Of a DNA stretch of 64,000 nucleotides, positions 9,922 to 22,044 are shown in pieces (position 1 is the stretch's first letter; every line of letters starts with the position of its first letter). Source of the stretch: Ustilaginoidea virens (Eukaryota > Ascomycota > Sordariomycetes > Hypocreales > Clavicipitaceae); the NCBI RefSeq assembly GCF_000687475.1, contig NC_057316.1, positions 6,696,001 to 6,760,000 of the forward strand, read 5' to 3'. The notes under the pieces are model-generated. The model made no database searches and had not been told where the DNA came from. It saw nothing but the letters and a program-made list of their open reading frames with translations. The position numbers and the translations under genes were made by a program.

Positions 9922-11189
9922 ATGCCCACGTCTTCAACCTTTGCGGATCATGCGTCCATGACGGAGCTCGCTCGCGACAAGGTTCGCCAACATGTAGGAG
10001 CCACCGCCTCCGCCCCCTTGGCCAAGCACAGGCACGACCCGCCTGTTTGTCCGACAGACGAGGACACGGCACCTCGAAACAACACCCGGTCCTGGGATTA
10101 TGTCTGGAGATCCGGAGTCGCGGGAGGTGTGGCCGGCTGCGCTGTACGTTTCGACTTCCCTTCCCACTAACCCTCCCTTGGCTGTTTCCTTCTCCGTCAG
10201 GATGTTATGGCTCATCAGTTCTTTTGCGTGGTTTCCTTTTTGTGGTTCCTACGCGGCAGGGCAAAACCATTGTCGCGCCCCTAGACCGGGTCAAGATCCT
10301 CTTCCAAGCGAGCAACCCCCAATTCGCAAAGTACACGGGCTCGTCGTTTGGCGTCGTCGCCGCCACAAAGGACATTTACCGCGCCGAGGGTGCCATGGGC
10401 CTCTTCCGCGGCCACTCTGCCACGCTGTTGCGCATCTTCCCCTACGCCGGCATCAAGTTCCTGGCGTACGAGCAGATCCGCGCCAAGATCATCCCCCAGA
10501 GGGAATACGAGACGCCGCTGCGCCGCCTTCTCAGCGGCAGCCTGGCGGGAGTCACGTCCGTCTTCTTCACCTATCCCTTGGAAGTCGCCCGCGTGCGGCT
10601 GGCGTTCGAGACGAAGCGGGACGCTCGCTCCTCCCTGACGTCCATCTGGCGGCAGATCTACAACGAGCGGCCCGCCGCGAAGCCCGCCGCGAAAGGGGTC
10701 TCGGAAGCCGCGGGGTCACTTGTTGACCCTCGGGGAGGGCTCGTCAACTTTTATCGGGGCTTCTTCCCGACTCTCCTGGGCATGCTCCCGTACGCGGGCA
10801 TGTCGTTCCTCACCCACGACACCGTCTCCGACCTTTTGCGCCACCCGTCCATCGCCAAGCACACCACGCTGCCGAAGCGAAGGACTCAGGCCTCCGACAA
10901 GCCTGCATCGCTGCGCTCGTGGGCCGAACTCACCAGCGGCGGCATTGCCGGCCTCATTGCGCAGACCTGTTCGTATCCCCTCGAAGTGATTCGGCGGCGC
11001 ATGCAAGTCAGCGGAGCCGTGGGTGACGGCCACAAGATGCGTCTCGGCGAAACAGCAGTCCTCGTCTTTCGTGAGCGCGGCTTCCGCGGCTTCTTTGTCG
11101 GCCTCACCATTGGCTACGTCAAGATCATTCCCATGGCCGCTGTGAGCTTCTATACATATGAACGCATGAAGTTGATCCTGGGTATATGA
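9922..11189 (+). CDS. LEU5: Mitochondrial carrier, Leu5/SLC25A16-SLC25A42-like (coenzyme A)
   Basis: Two exons, 9922-10143 and 10260-11189, encode 383 residues; phase 0 at the junction gives GVAGGVAGCA-GKTIVAPLDR. Three carrier signatures are present: PLDRVKILFQ, PLEVARVRLAFE and PLEVIRRRMQ, with the family's NPQFAKY and LFRGHSATLLRIFPYAGIKF stretches after the first. This pattern matches yeast Leu5 and the Graves-disease carrier group, which bring coenzyme A or adenosine 3',5'-diphosphate across the inner membrane. The ~45-residue hydrophilic N-terminus before the first helix is longer than in metazoan relatives. A second ATG at 9958 could be used instead. A (CT)n tract follows the gene at about 11233-11260. 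Confidence 0.85.
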
Positions 11190-12730
11190 GCCGGTGGGCT
11201 TTGCTAGGATAGTGATTCCCCTTTCCTCTTTTCTCTCTGTCTCTCTCTCTCTCTCTCTTTCCCATGGCTGTATCAGCGGGACTCATGTGCGAATGGGTGG
11301 CTTAGAGGGTGGCTTATGCTGGGTTAGTTTCAATCGGCTCTTGTTCATTTTGAGGCGTCGGCGCACGAAGGGGCATTGACAAGAATTGGAGGCGGCTCGT
11401 TTGATATCAGAGTCGCGACAGAACACATATATTGGATGGAGCAATACGGCGAGGTTTCCCGTGACGGGCATGGAAGGCATATTACGACACGATAGTAAAT
11501 GCACTGAATTCATGCCATGTCCAAAACATGCTTGATTCGCCGTGCGCCTTTTTTTCCCTTTAGAGATCTTCATTACTTCATTCTTTTGTTTGTCCAATTT
11601 CTTAGTGAACTCAGCCAGCTCAGAGGAGCTTGTCGCAGACGTTGCCGCGACAAGAAGTGGAAAGAAAAAAGCAGAAGAAAAGAGAGAAAGAGGACACCAG
11701 GTCTCAGGGACAGGCTACGGACCAACTCCAAATTCTTGAAAAGAGTATCCAGATGAAATCCCACTGCTCCAACGACGGTATATAGGTTTTCCTCCCGGGT
11801 CTCGGGTTTCCTATATAGAGAAGTACTGCTAGGGAGTAGTTGGCTGGCGTCGCTGGGGCCCAGGAGCTTTACCCACGGTCTTTGCCGCCCATCTGTCTGC
11901 ACGACGTCTCGCAAACGCGCCTTGACTGTCTCGGTTCTTGGGCAGCAGAGGTGGAACTGGACGGGACAGGTGCCGGGGACGAAACCCGACGAAGGACTAA
12001 GACGCTGCGGGGGAGGCCTACGGCGATAGATGATTGCTGCGTGGGAGATCAATCACCTACGGCAGCGGGACATCCATTGCAGCAGCTATCTGTGGCACCA
12101 GACATTCCTCGCGGTAGGCATCCAGCACAGGAGGCATCAGGTAGTTGTTATGGCCGTCGTTGGAATCAAGGCCTCTTATGAACGTTTGTATTTATTCATT
12201 AGAAATTGGTAGGGGAACGGACTAATATTCATCCGCCCGGCCGCTTCCCCTTGCTTCTCCCGGCGGCCTTGGCACAGAAGTAATCGACACCCAGTGTCCG
12301 GATTACTATATATGTAGCTACGGTGCCGGGCCTGCTGCACCTCGCACCTCGTAAAGCACGCTGAATCAAAGACGGCAACAGGAGTGCGAAGGAGAGGCCC
12401 TGACTCTCCAAAAGCAGACACCATCATGGACACCAACCTGGAGAGCTTGGCGGACTCGCAGAGGCCACAGGCTATCCAAACTGTCCGGGGAGGTCGGGGT
12501 TTGGGGAGAACGCAAAACTCCGCCCCCCAAAGTCCGGCAGAGGCAGCACCTCTTGCGGACGGGCTTCGCAGCCAGCGTCATTCCTGCGATCCTGGACATC
12601 CCTTGTCTTCTTCTTCCCTTCGCCTCGCCCTTTACTGTTCCATTCTGTCTCACTCTCTTCCGGTCTATTCCATCTTTTGCGCGGACAAACCGTTCTCGGC
12701 GCCAAGGCTCCGAACCGCCTCTTCTCAGCC
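11190..12730. other. Long intergenic region upstream of Zn2Cys6 factor 1
   Basis: About 1.5 kb with no supported gene. It holds a (CT)n tract near 11233, A/G-rich sequence near 11660-11690, and a pyrimidine-rich stretch directly before the factor's ATG, consistent with a long regulatory region or 5' UTR. Confidence 0.5.
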
Positions 12731-12930
12731 ATGGGACGGCAGTGGCGCCACCAGCCCATTGCGTGCCAGTCTTGCCGTCGCCGCAAGATACGCTGTTCTC
12801 GAAAGTTCCCATGCTCCAACTGCACCTCTCGAGGCATTTCCTGTCTTCAGTTTTACGCGCCAGAATCCCATGCTGAGCACTCTCCTGTGACGGGGCCTGG
12901 TCCTGGTCCTCTTGCCCTACCAGAGCTTCC

Positions 12931-12969
<39 letters not shown>

Positions 12970-15151
12970 GCGGCGGCAAGATCACAACCACGATGCAAAG
13001 GCGCATCAGCAACGCAGAGCTAGCGAGCAAGACTCTCCCCCTCTTCCAGGCGCAGATATTCAAGCTCGGCTTGCTAGGCTGGAGCAATGCGTTTCCCTGC
13101 TCGGCGTGTCGGAGCAGCCCCGCGGCGAAGCCAGAGTTGCCTGCGTTCCCTCGCCCAACGACGGTGAACCGTCAGCTGCTCCGGCGTTACCATCCGCCGT
13201 GCAGCACCTCTCGGAGGATGCCCTCCAACTGGGAAGCCGATGCATTCATCTAAACCCCTCGACGAGATCATCGGTAGGCCTTGACCTATGTTTTGTCGTT
13301 GTGGCTCGCTTGTTGCAGCATCAAAAAAGACAGGGACGCTGATGACGAACCTTTTTTCGGGGTGAATAGCAAGCATCTCTCTTTTCTGATGTTGGCGTTG
13401 TATACCACTTGTCCCCCATCAGAGCGATTAGAAAGCCTTGCTGCATCTTGCAAGACGCGGGATGGGCTGGTGGAGGAGGATCCCCCCAGATATGCTTCGT
13501 GCTGCCGTTTTACCACGAGGCATGCCTCATCCTGCAGACGTTCGTGGCCGACTGCGCCACTTCGTGCTTCAGGGCTCCTGTCCCGTCACTGCTGCTCTCG
13601 ATACAAGGCATCTACGCAAGCATACAGCAGCAGATTCGGGTGAACACGGAGGACTTGCTCCTGCTCATGGCCATGACTGCCGCCGTGACATATGTCTGCT
13701 CCGCCGATGACAGTGTTTGCACCCTGTACTCGAACCACTCGGAGGCCAACGCCCATTGCAGCACGTGGGTAGAGGCCGGCTTTGCGCTCTCCGACGAACT
13801 GAAACGCGGCGGCCAGACGGGCATTGTGTGTCTCCAAGGCCACAGGGTGCTGTTGATGGTTTCCTGCTACCTGGAAGGAATGTCTCTGCGGAATCGCAGC
13901 CTGCTCACGACCTCGATCGCAATGGCTCGTGCCATGGGCCTTCACCGCGTAGACTTGCCAGGACAAGACCATACTTTACGACCAGCAATGGACCTTGAGA
14001 CCGCACGTCGAATATGGTGGGACCTTGTAGTAATCGACTGGTGAGTTTGACCCCCCCCCCCCCTTTCCCCGAACAGGACTCCATTGCCTTGGACGAGGTG
14101 AGAGAAAGCTCATCCAGGCTCAAGGCTGCTTTCCGTCTTTCCCGGCTCCCATGAGCAAGTGTACACCATCCAGCCAAATCACATGGCCGTCAATAAGCCC
14201 AGCGTTGTCGGTGTCGTTCACGAGATCGATGCAAAGCAAGCCGCGTCTCCCACCACCCCATTTCAGCTGCAGCAGTACCAGGAGCTTGCCACCGACGTGG
14301 CCTACTTCCGGGCTCGCATCCACCTCGCCGAACTCGCCCGGGAATACACCGACAGCTCCCCCATATCCGCCGCCAGGACAAAGAACGACACGTATCAACA
14401 CCTGCTGGACTACGAGGCCAAGCTGGACGCGTATCAGGAAAGCCTGCCGCAAGTCTTCCAGCCGTGCGCGCGCAGCAACTACGCGCCGAGGCCCAAGACG
14501 CAACAGCTCGTCCTGCAACGCACACAGCTCAACTGCGTCATCTACATTACGAAATGCATCCTGCACCTCCAGTACATGGCCCTCCACAACGCCGACCCCA
14601 GATACGCGCCTTCCCGCAAGACGTGCTCCGACTGCGCGCGCGACATTATCCGCATGCACAGGAACTACCGGACACACTGCCCCTGGATCATCCCGAAACT
14701 CAAGACGACCACGTTCCTCCGAGCCCTCATCCTCGCCAACGCAGTCTTCCTGCTCGACCTCTGCTCGGGACCCGCCACCGCGAGTCTGGAAAAGGATCGG
14801 CCCGACGGCCTCGAGGGATGGAAGCTGCTCGGCCTCATGTGGGGCGACTCCAACCTGGTGGACCAGTTCCTCGAGTTTGCCACGCACATGCTCGCCAAGT
14901 ACGGCGTTTGCCCGTCCACCATGGCGGAGCTGACCGAGGCCTTGCCCGCCGAGGTGAGGTGGAGGCACCTAGCCAACGGGAGCGCGTATGAGTCGCCCGC
15001 GGCGGTGCCGCCCCCAGGCGAAGCGGGTCTGCTGCTGCCCGTGGCGGCGCCCACGGAGACGGACCAGAAGTGGCAGATGCTCGGGGCGGACTTTGACCCG
15101 AGGACCATAAGTTGGGATAACGTGCTGTGGGGGTTCGACGCGTTTATGTGA
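12731..15151 (+). CDS. Zn(II)2Cys6 fungal transcription factor 1, 706 aa
   Basis: Model: exons 12731-13273, 13490-14040 and 14125-15151. The N-terminal cluster is CX2CX6CX5CX2CX6C at residues 12-38 (ACQSCRRRKIRC...CSNC...C) with the usual basic patch. A polyglutamine run of about 12 (CAG repeat, 12932-12967) follows. Downstream is a fungal-specific middle homology region, with LPFYHEACLIL, ARRIWWDLVVIDW and, after the second intron, LLSVFPGSHEQVYTIQPNHM. The second intron (84 nt) is well supported because it completes the Trp codon and restores this motif. The first intron (216 nt, phase 0) is less certain: an acceptor at 13369 would keep 40 more codons in the same frame. No metabolic target can be inferred. 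Confidence 0.75.
12932..12967 (+). repeat. CAG repeat encoding polyGln
   Basis: A run of about 12 CAG codons in Zn2Cys6 factor 1, just after the DNA-binding cluster. Such tracts are length-variable between strains. Confidence 0.85.
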
Positions 15152-15647
15152 GGGAAGGCTGCGAGTGGGCGTGCATTGTTTAGAGCGGGCGGCTGTATGC
15201 AACAGCATGTGCAGTTGCATCAAGCAGGCAATGAATATGCATCTGCAGCCAAAGCAGCAAAGCATATCGGCGTCATGGCCCATGCATGGCCAATGCCGAA
15301 AGTGCCCGCCTCGCCCTCGTCTGCCAAGAACCGGCGCTTGATCTGGATGCCGTTCTAGAAAGTGACTCGAGCCCCGTGACGAGCTCCGCTGCCGTTCCTT
15401 CAGACAGGCAGCACTGGGCGCGCCCGTGTGGCAGCAAAAGCCGGCAGACGACGGCTGTTGACGTGATGCGGCGCCGCCGCTACGGGGCCTCCGGACAGCG
15501 AGCCGCAAAAGCCAACTGCGCAATGCAAAATCCATCATCATGCCTTTCGTAAATCTATCTATGTCGTTGGCACAGAACAGCGGAAAACCTCGCTCAAGGA
15601 AAAAAAAAAAAATCTTTGCTCAACAATCAATCCCCCCTCGCTCCCTT
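15152..15647. other. Convergent intergenic region
   Basis: It separates the ends of transcription factor 1 and Kap120. It contains TGCA-rich sequence near 15200-15250 and an A12 run near 15601. No gene seen. Confidence 0.5.
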
Positions 15648-18600
15648 TCACCGTCTCGACGCGCTGGCCACCACCGTTCGAAAGTTTGCCAGGACGTCCT
15701 TGTCCACGTTCACGGCCCACTGCTCCTCGAACGCGGCCTCGCCGCCCACCCTGGCAACAAGGTCCCGCAGCCTGGCACTGACAAACTCAAACGTCGGGAC
15801 GGCGTGGACCGGGTCCCTGGCCGCGGACTGCTGCTCCGCCAGGGTCTTGGGGGTGTCGTACTCGGTCGGCTGCACCTCGTCCCACACGAGGGCGTCGCGC
15901 CCGCCCAGGACGCCCTCTTGCACCTCGAGGATCACCACGGTCCACAGGTCAAAGTAGTCCTGGAGCTTGGCCAGCGCGAGCTCCTGCACCGGCGGGGGCA
16001 GCTCCAGGAGCCTGGTGAGGCCGAGCAGGTACAGCTTTTGCCGCTCCGTGTGGTCCATGGACCGGCCGTGGGAGAACCACTCCGACGAGAGCCAGGGCCA
16101 GACTTGGTCCGGGCCGCCGAACGCGTCGAGCATCTGCGCGAAGATGCTGGGCTCGGCCAGCGCCAACCGCGACAGGATCGCGAGGTAGTCTCCTTCCGTG
16201 ACGGCGTTGAGCCTGCTGATCTTTCTGTTGGGGCCGGTGGTCTGGTGCGCTTCCCAGGCCTCGTGGAGGTTGGCCATGATCTTGCTCAGGAAGCCCGTCT
16301 CGAGCATGTCTTGGATCACGACCGAGATGCCCTTGGACCCGCCCAGCTCAGTGGCGGCCCGGATGAGGTGCTCGACACAGACCGTACCCAGGCGGACCTG
16401 CTCTCGGCTGTTGGAGTCGAGCGTGCCTGCCAGCGCCGACAAGACCTGCCGGCGCAGCCCGTCTTCCAGCATGGACGAAGGAGCAATTACGATGTAGGAC
16501 TCGATGGCGGCGAGAGCTTGCGCTGCCGTTTCTTGCTGGTATTCCAGCAGAGGGAGCGCCATGTGTGCCAGCTCGACCACCTCGGGCGCAAGTGGTGTCT
16601 TGCTCTGCATGAGAATCGCGTTCCACAGCTCGAGCGACTCGTCAATGAGGTGGACATGGAGATCGGATCCCGGTCTCGCCGCCTCCGAGAGCAGAGGTAT
16701 CATGAAGCTTTGGTACCGCTGGGAGGTGTGGCCCATGCTCATGACCAGCGCTGCAAATATGGCTATGACGGCTTGCTTGATCATGTACTCCTCCGCGGCA
16801 GAGTTCTGCCATATCCTGGGGAGCGCCGACATCAGCAGGTCGCCAAACTGTGACACTTGCTCCTCCATACGCGTGACCAGTATTCGGACGGATTCGAGAA
16901 TAGCCAGCTTTGCTTCGTCAATATCCGAACTCTCAATCAGGTGAATGAGCTGAGACAGCACATCGGACGTGTAGGGCAGGAACGCCTCCACGCTAAAGTC
17001 CAGCTCGTCCGCGATCCATCGGAGCTGTCTTGCCGCGGTTATCCGCACCACCAAGTCGTTTGTCTCGTCATTCGGATTCAGGAAGTGCTGGAAGATCTGG
17101 TAGACCAAGGGTCTGCTGCTATCTGCCAACTTGACCGGCGCCCATTGGCTGATGAGAATGGCTATGCGTCTCCGCAGGACCTTGTAAAGGCCTCCCTGTT
17201 GCCGTGCATCATTTGCAATCGTTGACGACAGCAGAGCATCAAAGTCAAACACGTCGGCGACGTGAGCAGCAGCTAGACCCATGGCTGTGTATACCGCCTC
17301 TTTGGTGGCAATGTCAGACTGGGGTGATTGCGCGGTTTGGAAATAAGACAGCAAAGGAGGGATGATTAGCTGCTTGAAGTTGGTGAGCAAGTCCAAAAAG
17401 AGCTTCTCCGCGCACGGGCGAACCTCCCATTCGTAAGCGCTCCCCTCACTTTGTTCTTGCTGTTCCCATTCTTCAGGGTCTTCCTCCCATGCCTCTAGAT
17501 CCGAGCGCCTAAACAGGAAAAGGTGAGTGATTATGCAGTTGACCATTGAAATGACCAGGTCGTCCTTCAGCAGCTCCGTCTTGATGGTGGCCCTGGCCCG
17601 TTCTTGCTCCAGCTTGGTCTCTGGGGAGCGATACTTGAATGTCTGCTGAGGGTAGAAGGCTATCCTGACACAGGTTCGAAGTATGATTAAGCCCTTCAAC
17701 GCCAGACGTTCCTGCAGGGGGCCCTCGGTCTTGGCTTTGGACGCGTCACCGTCTCCTGAACCATGACGTATCCCGCCAGATGTGTCAAAGACGTCGGCAA
17801 ACTTTGACACCAAATCCCAGTAGGCATGGACGAGTGGAAGAGAGTTGGGCAAGAGGGAAAAGCTTGCCGCGTGCCTGTCGGCCATGTTGATGTGCAGCTT
17901 TGTGAACTGGAGGAGATGCTTCCCCACGACATCCTTGTACGTAGACGGAACAGCTGCGTCTTGGCCGACAAAGCCGAGAAGTTGGCCAAACTGGTCTTGC
18001 GACAGGGTCCAGAATTTTTGGACAGATTCATCGCTATGTGGTTTCTCGTATCCGGAAATGACAAGACGTCGAAGAGTCTTGAGCGTGAACAAACTATTGA
18101 GCATGGCTATGCTGACGTGACTCTCCGACCCCTGGTTGCTGGTGAGGAATGAGAGCCATGAAGCGGACTTTTCTGCGTAGATTTCGCTCAAGACGTATAC
18201 GATTTCGGGCGTGACCGATTGCAACGCAGTTTGCGACTTTCGCAAGCGAGCCGTGCCCAGCTCCTTGACCACTCGGAGGAGGATTTGAAGGGTGCCGAAT
18301 AACTGCTGCTGATTCCCATCCTTTGTAGAGCGTAGAAGGCCAATGATGCTCGGCAGAGCACCGGGCCAATCAGTCGGGTAGTCTATTCTGACGACCTTGG
18401 CTATCACGAGCGCGTTATGCATGGCCAAGGTGCGCTCTTGTTCGTCAACGGTGCCCTGGAGGAGCCGAGAGCGGATCAAGTCCTTTTCTTCCGGTTTCAG
18501 CCCACTTTTGGACTGAGAATACATTCTCCAGTACCTGTCGATGCCATTCTTGAGCGTGATGATGGCCAAAAAGCGGACATTGTTGGGAGCAGACTTGTCG

Positions 18601-18891
18601 AGATAGACGCCCTAACTGCGGTGTCAGAAGCAGCCCAGCCGTTGCGCCCCCCCCTCACCTTTGCCTTCCCCCTCGCCCCGTCGTTTCCTCCTTGGCCGGA
18701 CCTGCGGTGGTTGAGAGCAGACGTACTTGTAAGGAAGAGTAGTAGCCCGGTGCCTGCTCCCAAGCCGAGAGTTGCTGCCCGGCAGCTTGTCTCTGGGTGG
18801 TATCGTTCGAGGTGGCCGACTGCAACGCTCGGCACAGGTCTTCCAACGTCAGAGGATTCGCCTCGCCGGGCACTTCTACGGCGAAGCTCAT
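15648..18891 (-). CDS. KAP120: Importin-beta family karyopherin, Kap120/importin-11-like
   Basis: Two exons, 18891-18727 and 18611-15648, encode 1,042 residues, the size of yeast Kap120 and importin-11. The donor gtacgt and acceptor gttag join in phase 0 to give YYSSLQ-GVYLDKSAPNNVRFLAIITLKN, the importin N-terminal (IBN) Ran-binding region with the NGIDRYWR signature. The remainder is continuous helical HEAT-like sequence without obvious low complexity apart from an acidic loop (AWEEDPEEWEQQEQ). Kap120 imports ribosome-biogenesis and other cargo in yeast. The gene is divergent from the mitochondrial Thr-tRNA synthetase across about 695 bp. Confidence 0.88.
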
Positions 18892-19586
18892 GACGGCGGC
18901 TCCCTTTCTGTTTCCCGAGTGGCCGTTTTTGTACTATCGAGGCCTGGAGTCAACGGAGCTTGGGGACCGGCGAGCGCATCCACGTCGACGTTTGCCCAGA
19001 ATTCGGGATGAAAAAAAGGGAAAGGGCAAAAAAAAAAAAAAAAAAAAAAGGTGACGAAATTTGAGTGGTTCACGGTTGGGATGTCCCGCCAGTGCCACCA
19101 CAGCGCTGCAGCTTTAGTGTGCGGAGGGGCAGCTAGTCCAATGGTTCAAGGCCGAAACAATTGACGTCCTGGAATGGAGGGGTAGCGCTGGAGAGAGGCC
19201 GTTTTGAGCAAAAGCCCAACAACCCACGACAAGTAACCGCCGATCAATCGAGAACCGTACATGTAAGCACCTGGGTTTTGGGTTTGATGTTTTCCGAAAG
19301 GACCTGTCGCCATTTCAGGCGAAAGACTGACAGGTTCCAGGTCTTGAAGCTGGGAGACTGACCAGCAACTCAAAACTCTCGAAACTCCAGCCCAGCCAAG
19401 TGGACCCTGGGAACTAACCAGTCATGTTGCCGCCAGGTCCAAGCAGGGGGAACCTGAGCCATGCCGTTTCCAGTAATGAGCTTGAGAACCCGTCGACGTG
19501 CTTCTTTCCATCCTCTTCCAGCCCCGACCATCCCATCCTCCTCCAACTGAAGCATCCCCCGCCTGCATCGAGCGCCCAAGGTCGCC
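18892..19586. other. Divergent promoter region, Kap120 / MST1
   Basis: No gene seen. An A22 run at 19028-19049 lies about 140 bp upstream of the Kap120 ATG. A tRNA-like fragment near 19130 is incomplete. Confidence 0.5.
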
Positions 19587-21086
19587 ATGATACGCTCCGC
19601 GCCTGCGCCTCGAGCAGCGTCGAGCCCGTCCCTCGCGCGCTGGACCTGCCGAGCGTGCCTCGCGCGCCGCCCCTACTCCAGGAAACCTGACGCGCGCGAG
19701 CCCCCAGACCACAGAAGGCTGGGCTTGCAACAAGAGCTCTTCATCACGTCCGTATACAGCCCCGGGTCGCCCATCTTCCTACCGCACGGCGCCACAGTGT
19801 TCAACCGGCTCGTCGACTTCTTGCGCAAGCAATACGTCCGATACGGCTTCCAGGAGGTCATCACGCCCACCATATACAAGAAGGCCCTGTGGGCCAAGTC
19901 GGGCCACTTGCAGCACTACGCCGACGACATGTACTCGGTGACTGGCGCCAGACACGCTGCCAGCAAGGACGCCGAGAACCGCCGCGGCGGGCCCTGCTGC
20001 GGGGGGCAAGGCTTCCCCACGGAAGCCGACGACGCCGAGGCCGACGATGAGTACGGTCTCAAGCCCATGAACTGCCCTGGCCATTGCCTCATCTTCGCGG
20101 CCAAGCCCCGCAGCTACCGAGAGCTTCCCGTGCGGTACGCCGACTTTGGCCCCCTGCACCGAAACGAAATCTCCGGAGCCCTGTCCGGCCTGACGCGCCT
20201 GCGCCGCTTCCACCAGGACGACGGGCACATCTTCTGTCGGCCGTGCCAAGTCGAGGGGGAGATTGGGAGGACGCTGGATTTCGTCAAGGGCGTTTACAAC
20301 GTGCTGCGACTGGGGGTGAGCTACAGGCTTGCCCTGTCGACGCGGCCGGCCCATCACTTTATCGGGACGGAGGAGGAATGGGACCGGGCCGAGGACCGAC
20401 TCAAGCGAGCATTGGACGCATCGGGCATGGACTGGAGCATCAACCAGGGAGACGGCGCTTTCTACGGCCCCAAGATTGACGTCGTGGTCAAGGACTCGGA
20501 TGGGAAAGAGCACCAAACCGCGACGATCCAGCTCGACTTTCAGCTCCCAAAGAGATTCGAGCTGGAGTACCAGGCGCCAGCGCCGGAATACGAAGCGAGA
20601 GGCGAGACGACGACGGACCCCGCCCTGCTTGCGGAATACGGTCCCGTGCGGCCCGTCATGATTCATCGAGCCGTCCTGGGCTCCGTGGAACGATTGATGG
20701 CCCTGCTGATGGAGTCGTACGGCGGCAAGTGGCCCTTTTGGCTGAACCCGCGCCAAGCCGTCATCCTCACCGTCAATACTTCCCAGCCCGTCCTCGACTG
20801 GGCAGAAGAGGTCAAGGAGATACTGCTGGGCCTGAGGAAAGAGGCAGAGGCCGGCTCGCCGAGCGTGACCGGGCCCCCCAACCCAACCGGCTTGTCGGTC
20901 GAGCTTGACTGCACAGCACGTTCGTTGGGCTCCAAGATTCGCGATGCGCGGAGCAGTGGCTACAGCCAGGTGCTTGTCGTCGGAGAGGAGGATGTCAAGA
21001 ACCGCCAGGTCAGCCTGGGCAAGGAGAGGATGAGTCCCACGGAGATGCGCCAACGATTGCGCAGCATGGCGGATGCATTCGAATAA
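19587..21086 (+). CDS. MST1: Mitochondrial threonyl-tRNA synthetase
   Basis: Intronless, 499 residues. An Arg/Ala-rich mitochondrial presequence (first ~40 residues) leads directly into the class II catalytic core, with no TGS or editing domain, as in yeast Mst1. Motifs seen: GFQEVITPTIYKKALWAKSGH, the zinc/active-site MNCPGH at 161-166, motif 2 RNEISGALSGLTRLRRFHQDD, and motif 3 region HRAVLGSVERLMALLMESYGG, then an anticodon-binding domain (QAVILTV...SYSQVLVVGEEDV-type). A Cys/Gly/Asp-rich insertion of about 35 residues (121-155) precedes MNCPGH and looks lineage specific. It charges mitochondrial tRNA-Thr. Confidence 0.9.
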   Translation: MIRSAPAPRAASSPSLARWTCRACLARRPYSRKPDAREPPDHRRLGLQQELFITSVYSPGSPIFLPHGATVFNRLVDFLRKQYVRYGFQEVITPTIYKKALWAKSGHLQHYADDMYSVTGARHAASKDAENRRGGPCCGGQGFPTEADDAEADDEYGLKPMNCPGHCLIFAAKPRSYRELPVRYADFGPLHRNEISGALSGLTRLRRFHQDDGHIFCRPCQVEGEIGRTLDFVKGVYNVLRLGVSYRLALSTRPAHHFIGTEEEWDRAEDRLKRALDASGMDWSINQGDGAFYGPKIDVVVKDSDGKEHQTATIQLDFQLPKRFELEYQAPAPEYEARGETTTDPALLAEYGPVRPVMIHRAVLGSVERLMALLMESYGGKWPFWLNPRQAVILTVNTSQPVLDWAEEVKEILLGLRKEAEAGSPSVTGPPNPTGLSVELDCTARSLGSKIRDARSSGYSQVLVVGEEDVKNRQVSLGKERMSPTEMRQRLRSMADAFE

Positions 21087-22044
21087 ACTGGGTGGATTTA
21101 TCTTGCGTCCCACGTTATATATCATCACCATCCTTGCAGAACTGTACGCCGACTTGTGACACAAAATCCTTCCCTTCCCTTCCCTTCCCACAGCAGACTT
21201 TAAAAAATAGACGGCCGAAAAAAAAGTAGACAATTGGTAGAGAGAGAGAAAAAAAAAACAAATATAAGCAAAGTCAAGAAAAGAAACACCGACAATTGCC
21301 GCTTGCGAAAGCCCTCGTCATGTCTAGTTCGTTTTCCGATGATTCTATTCTCATGTCATGTATTAAAATGCAACGCTTGGGCCGACTTCCTCGATTTTCT
21401 TATTCCCGGGATCGTGAAACAATACATTGTACCTGGCCGTGCCACAAGTGGCGCCGAAGTATGCTACAGGGTGATGTTTAATTGGCATGTGATTCGTTTT
21501 GAGAAGAAAAAAAAATTTCACCCCCATGCCCCGAATCGACTGAGTCTGATGATGGTGAGACAGCAGCACATCCAATGGTGGCGGCGAAAAAGATATTACC
21601 GACTGGGGTTGTTGCGTTTGATTTATGCTGACCCGCCAGAGCCACGAAGCAGCCTCGGCTCAACTCTAGGCTGTGCGCGTTCTCGCAGGTTGGAGGGGTA
21701 TCGTATTGCCGCCACTGAAAGGATATTGCCCGTCAAGTCCATCATGTGATGGTACGTTTCCGGGGGGAGGGGTGAGGGGGAGAGAGTTGGATGCTGATCC
21801 TCTGGACTGGGTGGCGCCATCATCTCGGTTGACGATTGGCGATATGCTAACATGTGCGAGAACAGGCTGGTTTCATGCTTCAGCCCTTTGGCCGGCTGTG
21901 GTTCGGATCGTTTAGCACCCTGGCGTGCGAGACGTTGTTAGCCACCTTGGGAGGTAGTCAGCACGCCGCGGGAGGAGCGGGACGGGGAGGGATCGGGCCG
22001 GGAAGGGACTGGGACGGGTGGGTAGGAGAAGCCGAGGGCGCAGC
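21087..22044. other. Convergent intergenic region
   Basis: Nearly 1 kb between the MST1 stop and the bHLH gene's stop. It contains a (CCCTT)n-like stretch near 21170-21190 and A-rich runs near 21250. No gene supported. Confidence 0.5.

Noticed and set aside
19125..19165. tRNA-like fragment (CTAGTCCAATGGTTCAAGG)
   Set aside because: An A-box/D-loop resemblance only; no acceptor stem, anticodon arm or B box can be found.
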